From contig JAKAFP010000005.1 in assembly GCA_021825925.1 (NCBI GenBank), forward strand, positions 186,001 to 250,000: 64,000 nt of DNA, in the 5' to 3' direction. The stretch is from Chloroflexota bacterium (GTDB lineage Bacteria > Chloroflexota > Anaerolineae > Anaerolineales > Anaerolineaceae). Below the pieces are notes generated by a model, which worked only from the letters and a program-made list of their open reading frames with translations, was not told where the DNA came from and did no database searches. Shown here piece after piece: positions 1-7,787 of the stretch. The stretch's first letter is position 1. Every line of letters starts with the position of its first letter. The position numbers and the translations under genes are program-made.

Positions 1-260
1 TACAGGCAGATATCATGCCCATGGGATTGCCGGTCTATGTTTCAGGAATGTCACGAGATCACCTTGCTGCTCAGTTGGCAGAAGAAAGTATCAGCTTAAC
101 CATACATTGGGACGCCCTGCTCTCAGACCCACGCATCCATAAGAACCCTGGTGTACTCTCAAAGGCAGCGCGAATTCTCACCCTGCCCGTGGATCAATAC
201 ACCAGTAAAAGTCAGCTCGATTACCTGGTTGAATATCTCGCCCGTATTCTTTCATCGTGA
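1..260 (+). CDS. C-terminal part of a probable DegT/DnrJ/EryC1-type PLP aminotransferase (partial)
   Basis: The frame is open to the left edge of the window, so this is the 3' end of a longer gene; the first internal ATG at 15 is not a start. About 85 residues are visible. The pattern (a short beta strand LPVYV, a helix, a histidine-containing IHWDAL stretch, then ILTLPVD followed by a helix with LDYLVEYLARIL) resembles the small C-terminal domain of sugar aminotransferases of the DegT family, where a strand of the form SLPxxxxxT precedes the last helix. The PLP lysine region lies outside the window, so the reaction cannot be verified. Such enzymes fit a neighbourhood rich in sugar-modifying genes. 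Assignment is by end-domain pattern only. Confidence 0.45.
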   Translation, partial: QADIMPMGLPVYVSGMSRDHLAAQLAEESISLTIHWDALLSDPRIHKNPGVLSKAARILTLPVDQYTSKSQLDYLVEYLARILSS

Positions 261-551
261 TAATCAGTTCTGGGTCATTAAACCAAGAGTTTCCGGATCG
301 AATCCCGGAGACTCTAGCAACCAATAACTACCAGTAAAAACCAGTAAGCCTATGCATTACTACTCCTTTCGCGCGTCCATCGGTGATAATTCTTCCACGT
401 GTAGAATCTCGTGTGCAAGTCGGCTGACTGATTCTTTAATATTTATCTCGACTCTTTATAGTATTATTTTGCAATTATTTGACGCATCATCGAATCGGGT
501 CTAAAATAAGTCATTCTCAAAACACCCCATAACCTTACTTAGGAGCGTTTA
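261..551. other. Intergenic region with an inverted repeat and the MFS promoter
   Basis: No gene is visible here. Positions 286-296 and 305-315 form an 11-bp inverted repeat (one G-U pair) around an 8-nt loop, with no following T-tract, so it is at best a weak terminator for the upstream gene. The loop reads atcgaatc, reminiscent of a tRNA T-loop, but no cloverleaf can be drawn. The promoter at 479-507 and a Shine-Dalgarno AGGAG at 541-545 serve the next gene. Confidence 0.5.
479..507 (+). promoter_or_regulatory. Sigma70-type promoter of the MFS gene
   Basis: TTGACG (479-484) and TAAAAT (502-507) are separated by exactly 17 bp, each one mismatch from consensus. The predicted start lies near 514, giving a 5' UTR of about 38 nt that contains AGGAG before the ATG at 552. 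Confidence 0.65.
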
Positions 552-1874
552 ATGGACGTAACCGAAGCCAAAGACATCAAGCCCAAGATGAACCGGGGGG
601 CTAAAACGACTGTGGTCGTATTCTTCATATTCATGCTTTTACACCAGACTGACAAGTTGTTGATCGGCCCCTTGCAAACCCCCATCATGGATACCTTCAA
701 AATGACCTACACCCAATGGGGATTGATCAACTCAGGCGCCCTGATCGTTGGCACGCTCTTTTATCCGCTGTGGGGATGGTTGAGTGATAAATACAACCGG
801 GGCAAACTTTTGGCCCTGGCTTCATTGATCTGGGGTTCTACAACCTGGTTAAGCGCGTTGGCTCCCAATTTCAAGACTTTTTTGGTGACACGCTCTTCTA
901 CCGGTATTGACGATTCTAGTTACCCCGGTATGTACAGTCTGATCTCTGATCTTTATTCACCTAAAGTCCGCGGCAAGGTTTACGGCATTTTGCAGTTGAC
1001 TCAACCCATTGGTTATTTGATCGGCATGGTTGTGGCATTAATGCTCACAGAAGCCGTTGGCGGATGGAAAAATATATTCATCATCACCGGTTCCCTGGGT
1101 ATTATCCTAGCAGTCGTGATCTTTTTCACCGTCAAGGATGTTCCCCGCGGCAGCAGTGAGACAGAATTACAGGGTGTCGAAGTTCAACAACACAAATTCA
1201 ATTGGAAATCCCTAAGCCAGATCTTCAAGAAGAAAAGCTTGTGGATGGTTTATGCCCAGGGCTTTGCTGGTGTTTTCCCCTGGAACGTGATCACCTATTA
1301 CATTTTCGGATATTTGGGAACCGAACGCGGTTATAGCGATTCTCAAACCTTAATGATCATGGCTCCAGCCATTTTACTGATGGCAGCCGGTTACCCAGCC
1401 GGTGGCTGGCTCGGAGACAAAATCTTTAAAAAGAATAAAGGCGGTCGTTTGATCGCTAGCGAAATTGGCGTGGTGTTGGGAATGATCGGCCTCTTTTTGG
1501 CGATGAACACTCCCAACGAAAATATCCTGGTTTTCGGCATCCTCTTATGCCTTACCGCATTTTTCATGCCCTTTGCCTCCCCCAACATCATTTCTACCAT
1601 GTACGATGTGACCCTGCCTGAAGTTCGTTCATCCGCTCAATCCGTTGAGAGTCTGATCGAAACTGCCGGCGCCTGGACAGCCCCCATTCTCGCGGGTGTG
1701 TTGGCTGATGCCACATCGGTCGGCTTTTCCATTAAGTTGATCTGCACTGCAGCATGGTCGTTGTGCGTTGTATTTCTATTGATCGCGATTTTCTTCATCC
1801 CCAAGGACATCAACTCCCTGCACAAGGAATTGGAAGCCCGCGCTTTGGAAGATGCCAAAGCAATCCGGAACTAA
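552..1874 (+). CDS. MFS transporter, 12 membrane segments
   Basis: A 440-residue major facilitator protein of the inner membrane. The first segment begins near residue 17. The loop between segments 2 and 3 carries GWLSDKYNRGKLL (about residues 75-88), which matches MFS motif A (GxLxDRxGRR). A polar central loop lies near 200-225 and six further hydrophobic stretches follow, ending in a charged C-terminal tail. The TVKDVPRG end of the first half and the overall pattern resemble the Spinster/GlpT-like part of the superfamily, whose members carry organic anions, sugars or lipids; no substrate can be read from the sequence. The gene is monocistronic, with its own promoter upstream and a terminator at 1941-1975. 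Confidence 0.85.
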   Translation: MDVTEAKDIKPKMNRGAKTTVVVFFIFMLLHQTDKLLIGPLQTPIMDTFKMTYTQWGLINSGALIVGTLFYPLWGWLSDKYNRGKLLALASLIWGSTTWLSALAPNFKTFLVTRSSTGIDDSSYPGMYSLISDLYSPKVRGKVYGILQLTQPIGYLIGMVVALMLTEAVGGWKNIFIITGSLGIILAVVIFFTVKDVPRGSSETELQGVEVQQHKFNWKSLSQIFKKKSLWMVYAQGFAGVFPWNVITYYIFGYLGTERGYSDSQTLMIMAPAILLMAAGYPAGGWLGDKIFKKNKGGRLIASEIGVVLGMIGLFLAMNTPNENILVFGILLCLTAFFMPFASPNIISTMYDVTLPEVRSSAQSVESLIETAGAWTAPILAGVLADATSVGFSIKLICTAAWSLCVVFLLIAIFFIPKDINSLHKELEARALEDAKAIRN

Positions 1875-1940
1875 TCTTAAATGAGCATTATTGATTGAGC
1901 GACAAAATTTATAATCGTAAAGAAAGTTCACATTGAACAT

Positions 1941-1975
1941 ACAGAGAGCTTCGAATATGAAGCTCTCTGTTTTTA
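1941..1975 (+). terminator. Rho-independent terminator after the MFS gene
   Basis: A perfect 12-bp stem (1941-1952 with 1959-1970) encloses a 6-nt loop and runs straight into TTTTT. It lies between the MFS stop at 1874 and the next start at 2029. It also overlaps an in-frame upstream ATG at 1933, which argues against that longer start for the following gene. Confidence 0.85.
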
Positions 1976-2028
1976 ACTCAGTTATAATCAAAGAAGAAAT
2001 ATTTTGCAGGAAATGGGAGAGGAATGAT

Positions 2029-3144
2029 ATGGATAAAAATAACTCGATGGTAAAAGCCTACATTGACGAATGCAGCAGTGCCCTGCTTTATCAAACCATG
2101 TCCGAGGTGGAAAAAGATCCGCGCATTGCAGAGGTATACAGCCGTATTTCGAAAACTGAAACAGAACATGCCGAATATTGGAAAAAACAAGCCGCTGAAA
2201 AAGGTTTCCCTTTTAATGATTACAAACCGGATTGGCGTACGCGCACTTTGGTCAGGCTTGGTAAACGGTTTGGAACCGGCATGATCTTGCCCGTTTTACA
2301 GGGCATGGAACAAACCGGCGCCGCAGGGTATGGAAAGGTGCCAGGGGCTTCCTCCATGCAAGCACAGGAACAATCTCATGGTCGTCTATTGGATCAAATC
2401 ACCGGCACGATCACCGGGGGCATGTCTGGCGGTGTCTTGATGCAGCTCGAAGGCCGCCATCGGTCCACCGGAGGCAATGCGCTGCGTGCTGCTGTATTGG
2501 GTGCAAATGATGGCTTGGTCTCAAATCTCAGCCTGGTAATGGGGGTGGCAGGCGCCACCTTGGCCGGCAAGGGAGTGTTGATCGCTGGTGTAGCCGGGTT
2601 GCTGGCTGGCGCCATTTCCATGGCGTTGGGAGAATGGCTTTCTGTTCAATCTTCACGCGAACTCTATGCCCACCAAATCGCAACCGAGGCTGAAGAAATA
2701 CAAACCTCTCCGGAAGAAGAAACTGAAGAACTTGCACTCATCTATGAAGCAAGAGGGTTTGATAAAGCAACTTCGAGAGAGCTGGCAGAAAAAGTCCTTT
2801 CCAATCAGGATACCGCCTTAGACACATTGGCACGTGAAGAATTGGGTGTCAATCCAGAAGAACTCGGCGGTTCCGCATGGGAAGCTGCCATTACTTCATT
2901 TATTTTGTTTGCCTTGGGTGCAATCATCCCCGTGGCACCGTTCATGTTCACCAGCGGAATGCCCGCAGTCTTCATCAGCATCGGCCTCAGCACAATCGGC
3001 CTATTCGCTCTGGGTGCCGTGATCACGTTATTCACCGGTAAAACCGTTCTATTTTCCGGCTTCCGCATGGTCCTTTTCGGATTGCTCGCCGCGGCTGTGA
3101 CATTTGGTATCGGCCGCTTGATCGGCGTAAGCATCGGCGGATAA
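2029..3144 (+). CDS. Ferritin-like domain fused to VIT1/CCC1-family membrane protein (MbfA-like iron transporter)
   Basis: 371 residues from ATG 2029, chosen because GGGAGAGG lies at 2015-2022 and the upstream extension overlaps a terminator. The N-terminal ~130 residues form a ferritin-like/erythrin helical bundle with ExxH-type pairs (TETEHAEYW, EQSHGRLL) able to bind a diiron centre. The rest is a VIT domain: AAVLGANDGLVSNLSLVMGVAGA is the family's first segment, GAISMALGEWLSVQS its second, and three more hydrophobic segments close the protein. Known relatives (MbfA, plant VIT1) move Fe2+ or Mn2+ across membranes; MbfA exports iron under stress. A TATAAT at 1983-1988 could be its -10 element. 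Orientation is convergent with the next operon, with only 9 bp between stops. Confidence 0.85.
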   Translation: MDKNNSMVKAYIDECSSALLYQTMSEVEKDPRIAEVYSRISKTETEHAEYWKKQAAEKGFPFNDYKPDWRTRTLVRLGKRFGTGMILPVLQGMEQTGAAGYGKVPGASSMQAQEQSHGRLLDQITGTITGGMSGGVLMQLEGRHRSTGGNALRAAVLGANDGLVSNLSLVMGVAGATLAGKGVLIAGVAGLLAGAISMALGEWLSVQSSRELYAHQIATEAEEIQTSPEEETEELALIYEARGFDKATSRELAEKVLSNQDTALDTLAREELGVNPEELGGSAWEAAITSFILFALGAIIPVAPFMFTSGMPAVFISIGLSTIGLFALGAVITLFTGKTVLFSGFRMVLFGLLAAAVTFGIGRLIGVSIGG

Positions 3145-3153
3145 AGTTATAAG

Positions 3154-4224
3154 CTATTGATTTGCAATGATTTTTAAAATACATACTGGTTTTGGATGTT
3201 TTTGATCATAAAACTCATCCTCTGAACAGGGAATATCATTTGGATTGTATGATCCAATAATTTGAATGGATTGCTTTGTTGCAAAATCCTGCAAATAATT
3301 TTGTACCTGCATTACTGTTTTGTATTTATCAGTTGATGTTAGATATGAATAGTATAGAGGGTGGTATGGTGACAAGAATATTGTTACCTTAACACCTTCT
3401 TTTTTTAATTTCACCACCAATAATTCAAATTCTTTTTGCAATTGTGAATCTAATTGAGAAAAACCCTCTAATGATGTTTCACTATCTCTCATATTACTCA
3501 TCACGAGATTTCGAACCGTCTGTGTGTCTAAATTCCTAAACGATTCATCATAACTGATCGACCCATCAGACCGTTTCATTATGTCTTTTGAATCTAAAGC
3601 AGGATCTGGGTAAATAAGATCATCGGGTTTGTTGTATTTTTCCAAAAAGTGTAAGGAATTTTGTAAGTAAGCTGGAGAGATTAATTCTAAATACTTTTCA
3701 ATTTGAATACTTTCTAAATCAATATTAGATACCACCTTATCATTTATTCCCAACCAACTTATTCCCTTTTGATAAAAAGTATGCAATACCTTCCATCGAC
3801 TTTGAGTGTAATTCGCATTAAACAACCAAGGGTCTGCACAAATAATTACTTGTTTTGGCATCAAACCATTCTCGCGATATAGCTGAACTATTGCAATGTC
3901 ATCCTTTAGTATTGCATCTGAAACGGAATTATTAAAAAATGATCCCTTTGAGTAATTCGCGGTTGATATCTGCATGCACCTGCTTGAACCAATTACAATC
4001 GTATCAATAGATTTTTGAATACTCTCAACATATTTTTTTTGTAAAATCCGATCATCATAATTACTTGCGCCAGCTACACTATTGCCAGATTGCATTATAT
4101 AGACCATTTTTTCAGCATAAGAGTTGCTATCAAAAAGATGTGCAGGATCGACTATTAAATTAATAATTACCATTGCAATAACAATGGGGATTAGTAATAA
4201 TATTTTCATCGCAAGTTGTTTCAT
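3154..4224 (-). CDS. DltD/SGNH-like membrane-anchored protein of the acyl-transfer operon
   Basis: 356 residues. One N-terminal membrane anchor (about 5-25) is followed by an extracytoplasmic domain. G79-S80-S81-R82 sits after a hydrophobic strand, the usual place of the nucleophile in SGNH-type proteins that accompany MBOAT acyltransferases. D340 and H343 in DQKHPKP near the C-terminus supply the other members of the triad. This is the layout of DltD and of cell-wall or exopolysaccharide acetylation partners. It is the last gene of the minus-strand operon, 21 bp after the MBOAT gene. Inference: it takes an acyl group brought outside by the MBOAT protein and places it on a surface glycan, or assists in that. 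Overall similarity to any one named family is not clear by eye. Confidence 0.65.
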   Translation of the reverse strand: MKQLAMKILLLIPIVIAMVIINLIVDPAHLFDSNSYAEKMVYIMQSGNSVAGASNYDDRILQKKYVESIQKSIDTIVIGSSRCMQISTANYSKGSFFNNSVSDAILKDDIAIVQLYRENGLMPKQVIICADPWLFNANYTQSRWKVLHTFYQKGISWLGINDKVVSNIDLESIQIEKYLELISPAYLQNSLHFLEKYNKPDDLIYPDPALDSKDIMKRSDGSISYDESFRNLDTQTVRNLVMSNMRDSETSLEGFSQLDSQLQKEFELLVVKLKKEGVKVTIFLSPYHPLYYSYLTSTDKYKTVMQVQNYLQDFATKQSIQIIGSYNPNDIPCSEDEFYDQKHPKPVCILKIIANQ

Positions 4225-4245
4225 TAGTGTTTTATCAACCTAATA

Positions 4246-5751
4246 TCAAAAATTAAAATAAATGAATTGCGAAGGATTATAAATCCCAAAGATAAGAGTG
4301 ATAATTATTAGTGCATAATAAATCGACCACCTTAATAAATTTGACCTTATATAGCTAATGCCCTTTTCTAATTTTGGATCTTCCCAAATCGAGTAGATAG
4401 AAAATACAACTAACATAATAATAATAGCAACAATCTGAAGTACTCCTTGCCCAAGGAGTAAGGGATGAATTAGTTCCTTAATAAGTGGAATTGAAATAGT
4501 TGACAGATTCAATTTGACTAATTGGCTAGGTAGATTGACAAACAGGTGGGAAATAATGTACAAGGCATCTTTGATTGAATTAGATCTAAAAAATATCCAA
4601 GCAAAGGAAACTAAGTTAAAAGTAACGATCACACGAAGAATTTTTATAATTTGGCTTTTTCCTAATGAATATTTTTTTATAGCCTTTTTTTCAATAGGCG
4701 ACAGAAGGTTTTCGATTACCAAATAAAAACCGTGTAATAATCCCCATACTAAAAAAGTCCATTTTGGACCATGCCAAATACCCGAAATAATGAATGTAAT
4801 AAGTAATGCAGCAAAGACGCCCAAATAGCGATGATTTCGCCACTTCATTTGTAATGGTTTAAAAATGTAATCTAATATCCATTTTGAAAATGTAATGTGC
4901 CACCGTCTCCAGAAATCTGCAATAGAAATAGCAAGATAAGGTTTATTAAAGTTGTTGGTCAGGTTTATGTTAAAACATTTAGCAGATCCTAAGGCAATTT
5001 CAGTATAGGCTAGAAAATCTAAGTAAATTTGGAAACTATACAAATAAACCGTAAAAATTAATGGAAGACCTGAGTAGGACTGAATATTATTAAAAATTGG
5101 GTCAATTACTAGAGCCAGTCTGTCGGCGATTAATACTTTTAGTAATAGACCTTTTCCAATTTTCAATAATCCTAAACGAATATTTTGATAATCTATTTCC
5201 CAATTATCATTAAGTTGAGGTAGCAAATTCCCACTACGCTCTATAGGTCCTTGTAGAATCTTTGGAAAGAAACTTAATGATAAAGCGAAGTGACCTAAAT
5301 GTGATTCAGGTGTAATAATTTCCAAATAGATATCAATCAAGTAGGAAATTGCTTGAAAGATAAAAAAGGAAATTCCAATTGTCGAAAGACTTTGCAAAAA
5401 GGGTGTAATTATTCCCGCATCTGGCCAGAAAGGAACAATGGTTCTGACCAATACAATTAAATATCTTAGGAAAAATAGTGGGGATAAGATTAAAAGGATT
5501 GCAATAATTAATAGGTTAGTTCTATTCTTTGGACTAATAGTCTTTTTTGCAAGTTGCCTTCCAAAAGAAAAAGCCATCAAAATAACAATTAATAATGTAA
5601 TTATTAACTCTAGCTTTTTAAGAAATGAATAAAACAATACACTTGCGATTAATAAAACGACCCACCGGTAACGCTTTGGGACAACCAAGAATAACAAAAA
5701 TGTAATAACTAGAAAAAGTAAATAGCTAATGGAGTTTAAAACCATAAGCAA
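4246..5751 (-). CDS. MBOAT-family membrane O-acyltransferase (AlgI/DltB-like)
   Basis: 501 residues with about 11 membrane segments. The family hallmarks are present: FFPKILQGPIER (about 161-172), DFWRRWHITFSKW (about 280-292) and FIISGIWHGPKWTFLVWGLLHG with the invariant histidine at residue 327. Such proteins receive an acyl group in the cytoplasm and transfer it through the membrane to a glycan hydroxyl. The TTG at 5751 has AAGG six bases upstream; an in-frame ATG at 5745 would shorten it by two residues. It begins 3 bp after the carrier-protein stop, so translation is probably coupled. Neighbours suggest the acyl group comes from the carrier protein rather than directly from CoA. Confidence 0.88.
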   Translation of the reverse strand: MLMVLNSISYLLFLVITFLLFLVVPKRYRWVVLLIASVLFYSFLKKLELIITLLIVILMAFSFGRQLAKKTISPKNRTNLLIIAILLILSPLFFLRYLIVLVRTIVPFWPDAGIITPFLQSLSTIGISFFIFQAISYLIDIYLEIITPESHLGHFALSLSFFPKILQGPIERSGNLLPQLNDNWEIDYQNIRLGLLKIGKGLLLKVLIADRLALVIDPIFNNIQSYSGLPLIFTVYLYSFQIYLDFLAYTEIALGSAKCFNINLTNNFNKPYLAISIADFWRRWHITFSKWILDYIFKPLQMKWRNHRYLGVFAALLITFIISGIWHGPKWTFLVWGLLHGFYLVIENLLSPIEKKAIKKYSLGKSQIIKILRVIVTFNLVSFAWIFFRSNSIKDALYIISHLFVNLPSQLVKLNLSTISIPLIKELIHPLLLGQGVLQIVAIIIMLVVFSIYSIWEDPKLEKGISYIRSNLLRWSIYYALIIITLIFGIYNPSQFIYFNF

Positions 5752-5754
5752 AAA

Positions 5755-5997
5755 CTACCTTGGGCTTTCAATTTTTGCATTAATAGAATTCAACAAATCT
5801 CCAACCTCTTTAAAAACTAACAATTCCTTTTGATTGAACCGGATCTTAAAATGCTCTTCTATAGCAAGTATCAAAATTACATGAGATAAAGAATCCCATC
5901 CCTCAATGTCGTTGGCTGTCATTTGTGGATTTAATTCAATCGAATCATCTTCAAAAACTTGTCTAAAAACTGAAGTTAATTCCTCAAGCGTAGTCAT
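5755..5997 (-). CDS. Acyl carrier protein (DltC-like position)
   Basis: 80 residues, the normal length of a carrier protein. The phosphopantetheine site is Ser36 in the motif GWDSLSHV, and the acidic four-helix pattern (LTSVFRQVFE at the start, FKIRFNQKELLVFKEVGDLLNSI at the end) fits. The ATG overlaps the synthetase stop by one base (TAATG). Its place between an acyl-activating enzyme and an MBOAT gene is the same as dltC between dltA and dltB. It probably carries the activated acyl group to the membrane. No phosphopantetheinyl transferase gene is in the window. Confidence 0.85.
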   Translation of the reverse strand: MTTLEELTSVFRQVFEDDSIELNPQMTANDIEGWDSLSHVILILAIEEHFKIRFNQKELLVFKEVGDLLNSINAKIESPR

Positions 5998-7613
5998 TAA
6001 TTCATATCCTCCATCGTAGAAATATCTCCCGGAGATTTATTAAGATACGTCGCCTTTAAAACCCTTCTCATTATTTTCCCGCTTTTGTTCTTTGGTATTG
6101 AATCCACACAGATTATCTCAGTAGGTACTGCAAGAGAAGATATTCTGTTAAGAATGTGTAGTTTCATTTTGATTTCAAATTCTGGTAGAAGTGGTTGTTT
6201 AGTTTTTAACACAATAAAAGCTACTACTTTTTCAAATAACAGATCATCCGGCACTCCAACAACAGCTGATTCAGCAACGTCTGAGAGTTCAAGTAATGCA
6301 CTTTCAACTTCAAATGGACTTACCAAATGGCCCGAAGTGTTAATGACATCATCATTTCGACCAATAAACCAATAATATCCTTCTTCATCAACATAAGCCT
6401 GATCACCGGAATAATAATAATCTCCAATAAACTTAGTTAAATAAAAATCGGTATTATGTAAATAATCAACAAACATTGATGGCCAACCTTTTTTTATACA
6501 CAAATTACCGATGCTATTTACCGGGACAGATATTTGATCTTCATCTAGTATATTAACCGTTATTCCACTAACAGGTTTCCCCATAGACCCTGACTTTATG
6601 TCTTGTCCTGGTTTATTTGCAATCATAATGCTTCCTGTTTCAGTCTGAAACCAGGTATCATAAATCTCATGTTTAAGCACTCTTCTTGACCAATCGATCA
6701 CTTGAGGGTTCAGCGGTTCTCCAACACTAAAGATATACTTTAATTTTGATAGATCAAACTCTTTAAAAAAATCATCAGGCTGTTGCATCAACATTCTCAG
6801 TGCAGTTGGCGCGGTATACCAAATTGATACTTGTTGACTTTCTAAGATCCTAAACCAATCTACAGGATTAAAACCGCCGCCATAATGAATTTGAGTAACA
6901 CCAAGGCTCCAAGGTGCAATTATTCCGTAAGAAGTGCCCGTAATCCATCCTTGGTCTGCAGTGCACCAATAAGTTTCTTGATCGTTTAGTTTTAATACTT
7001 CTACAGCGGATTCCGTTTGTTCGAGTATTGATCCATGTACATGTAATACACCTTTTGGTTTGCCTGTTGATCCAGAGGTGTAATGTAACACTGAAGGTGC
7101 ATTTGTTGATGTGATAGAGCAAGTGTACTCGGCAGAAGATTTCTCAATTAGTCTTTGGTAACTTACAAAATTTGGTGCTCGATCTTCTTCCAAGTCAATG
7201 ACAATAATATTTTTTATTTTTGATAACAAATTTGTAATTTTTTCTATCTTTTTCAGCTGACTTTTCTTAACAATTACTCCATTTGCTTCAATCAAACGGT
7301 CTTTTAGTGCTTCATCACCGAAACTTGAATATAGCATCCCTGCAATGGCTTTGATCTTAAGGATTCCTAAGAACACAAAAAAAGTTTCTGGCATTTTTGG
7401 AATCAATGAAAAAATGATGTCACCTTCTGAAAAACCCAAATAAATTAGACCATTTGCAAAACGATTGGACTTTTCTTCAAGATCACGAAATGAATAATCC
7501 TCAATTTGTGATAATCCGGGTTTAATAAATCTCATCGCAATTTTTTCCGATTTCCCAGAATCACATTGCGCCCGTGAACATTGATACCCGATATTAAATT
7601 GCTGATTTTCCAA
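5997..7613 (-). CDS. AcsA-like acetyl/acyl-CoA synthetase (AMP-forming), likely loads the carrier protein
   Basis: 538 residues of the ANL adenylating superfamily. Motifs in order: YTSGSTGKPKG (178-188, ATP loop), TADQGWITGTSYG (218-230), SVGEPLNP (296-303), DTWFQTETG (319-327), YSGD (401-404), GRNDDVINTSG hinge (418-428) and PKNKSGK with catalytic K513. The run of motifs and the C-terminal SPGDISTMED resemble Bacillus AcsA closely, so acetate or a short acid is the likely substrate. The second Trp of the usual DTWW motif, which limits the acetate pocket, is Phe322 here. The TTG start is supported by GAGG six bases upstream. It is the first gene of the four-gene operon, so its role is probably specialised to glycan acylation rather than general acetate use. 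Confidence 0.82.
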   Translation of the reverse strand: MENQQFNIGYQCSRAQCDSGKSEKIAMRFIKPGLSQIEDYSFRDLEEKSNRFANGLIYLGFSEGDIIFSLIPKMPETFFVFLGILKIKAIAGMLYSSFGDEALKDRLIEANGVIVKKSQLKKIEKITNLLSKIKNIIVIDLEEDRAPNFVSYQRLIEKSSAEYTCSITSTNAPSVLHYTSGSTGKPKGVLHVHGSILEQTESAVEVLKLNDQETYWCTADQGWITGTSYGIIAPWSLGVTQIHYGGGFNPVDWFRILESQQVSIWYTAPTALRMLMQQPDDFFKEFDLSKLKYIFSVGEPLNPQVIDWSRRVLKHEIYDTWFQTETGSIMIANKPGQDIKSGSMGKPVSGITVNILDEDQISVPVNSIGNLCIKKGWPSMFVDYLHNTDFYLTKFIGDYYYSGDQAYVDEEGYYWFIGRNDDVINTSGHLVSPFEVESALLELSDVAESAVVGVPDDLLFEKVVAFIVLKTKQPLLPEFEIKMKLHILNRISSLAVPTEIICVDSIPKNKSGKIMRRVLKATYLNKSPGDISTMEDMN

Positions 7614-7787
7614 TTAATACCTCATGATTACTATAAATCCTTAATGTAAAAAAGGGTTTGCTTGTATTAATAATGTGCAGTAACTAATTTTATATTATTT
7701 TATAAAGTCAGGATATTGAATGTTATAGACTAAATAATCAATGTTCTTAAGCCAATATCATGAAGGGTTTTTTACTTATCAAATTAA

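Noticed and set aside
286-329. tRNA-like string (T-loop-like atcgaatc with paired flanks, then gcaacca)
   Set aside because: The T-stem does not pair at its inner bases and no anticodon or D-arm precedes it. Treated as a plain inverted repeat.
2394-3134. Several 60-110 codon frames opposite the VIT-family gene
   Set aside because: They are antisense shadows of a well-supported gene, with proline- and arginine-rich products and no ribosome sites.
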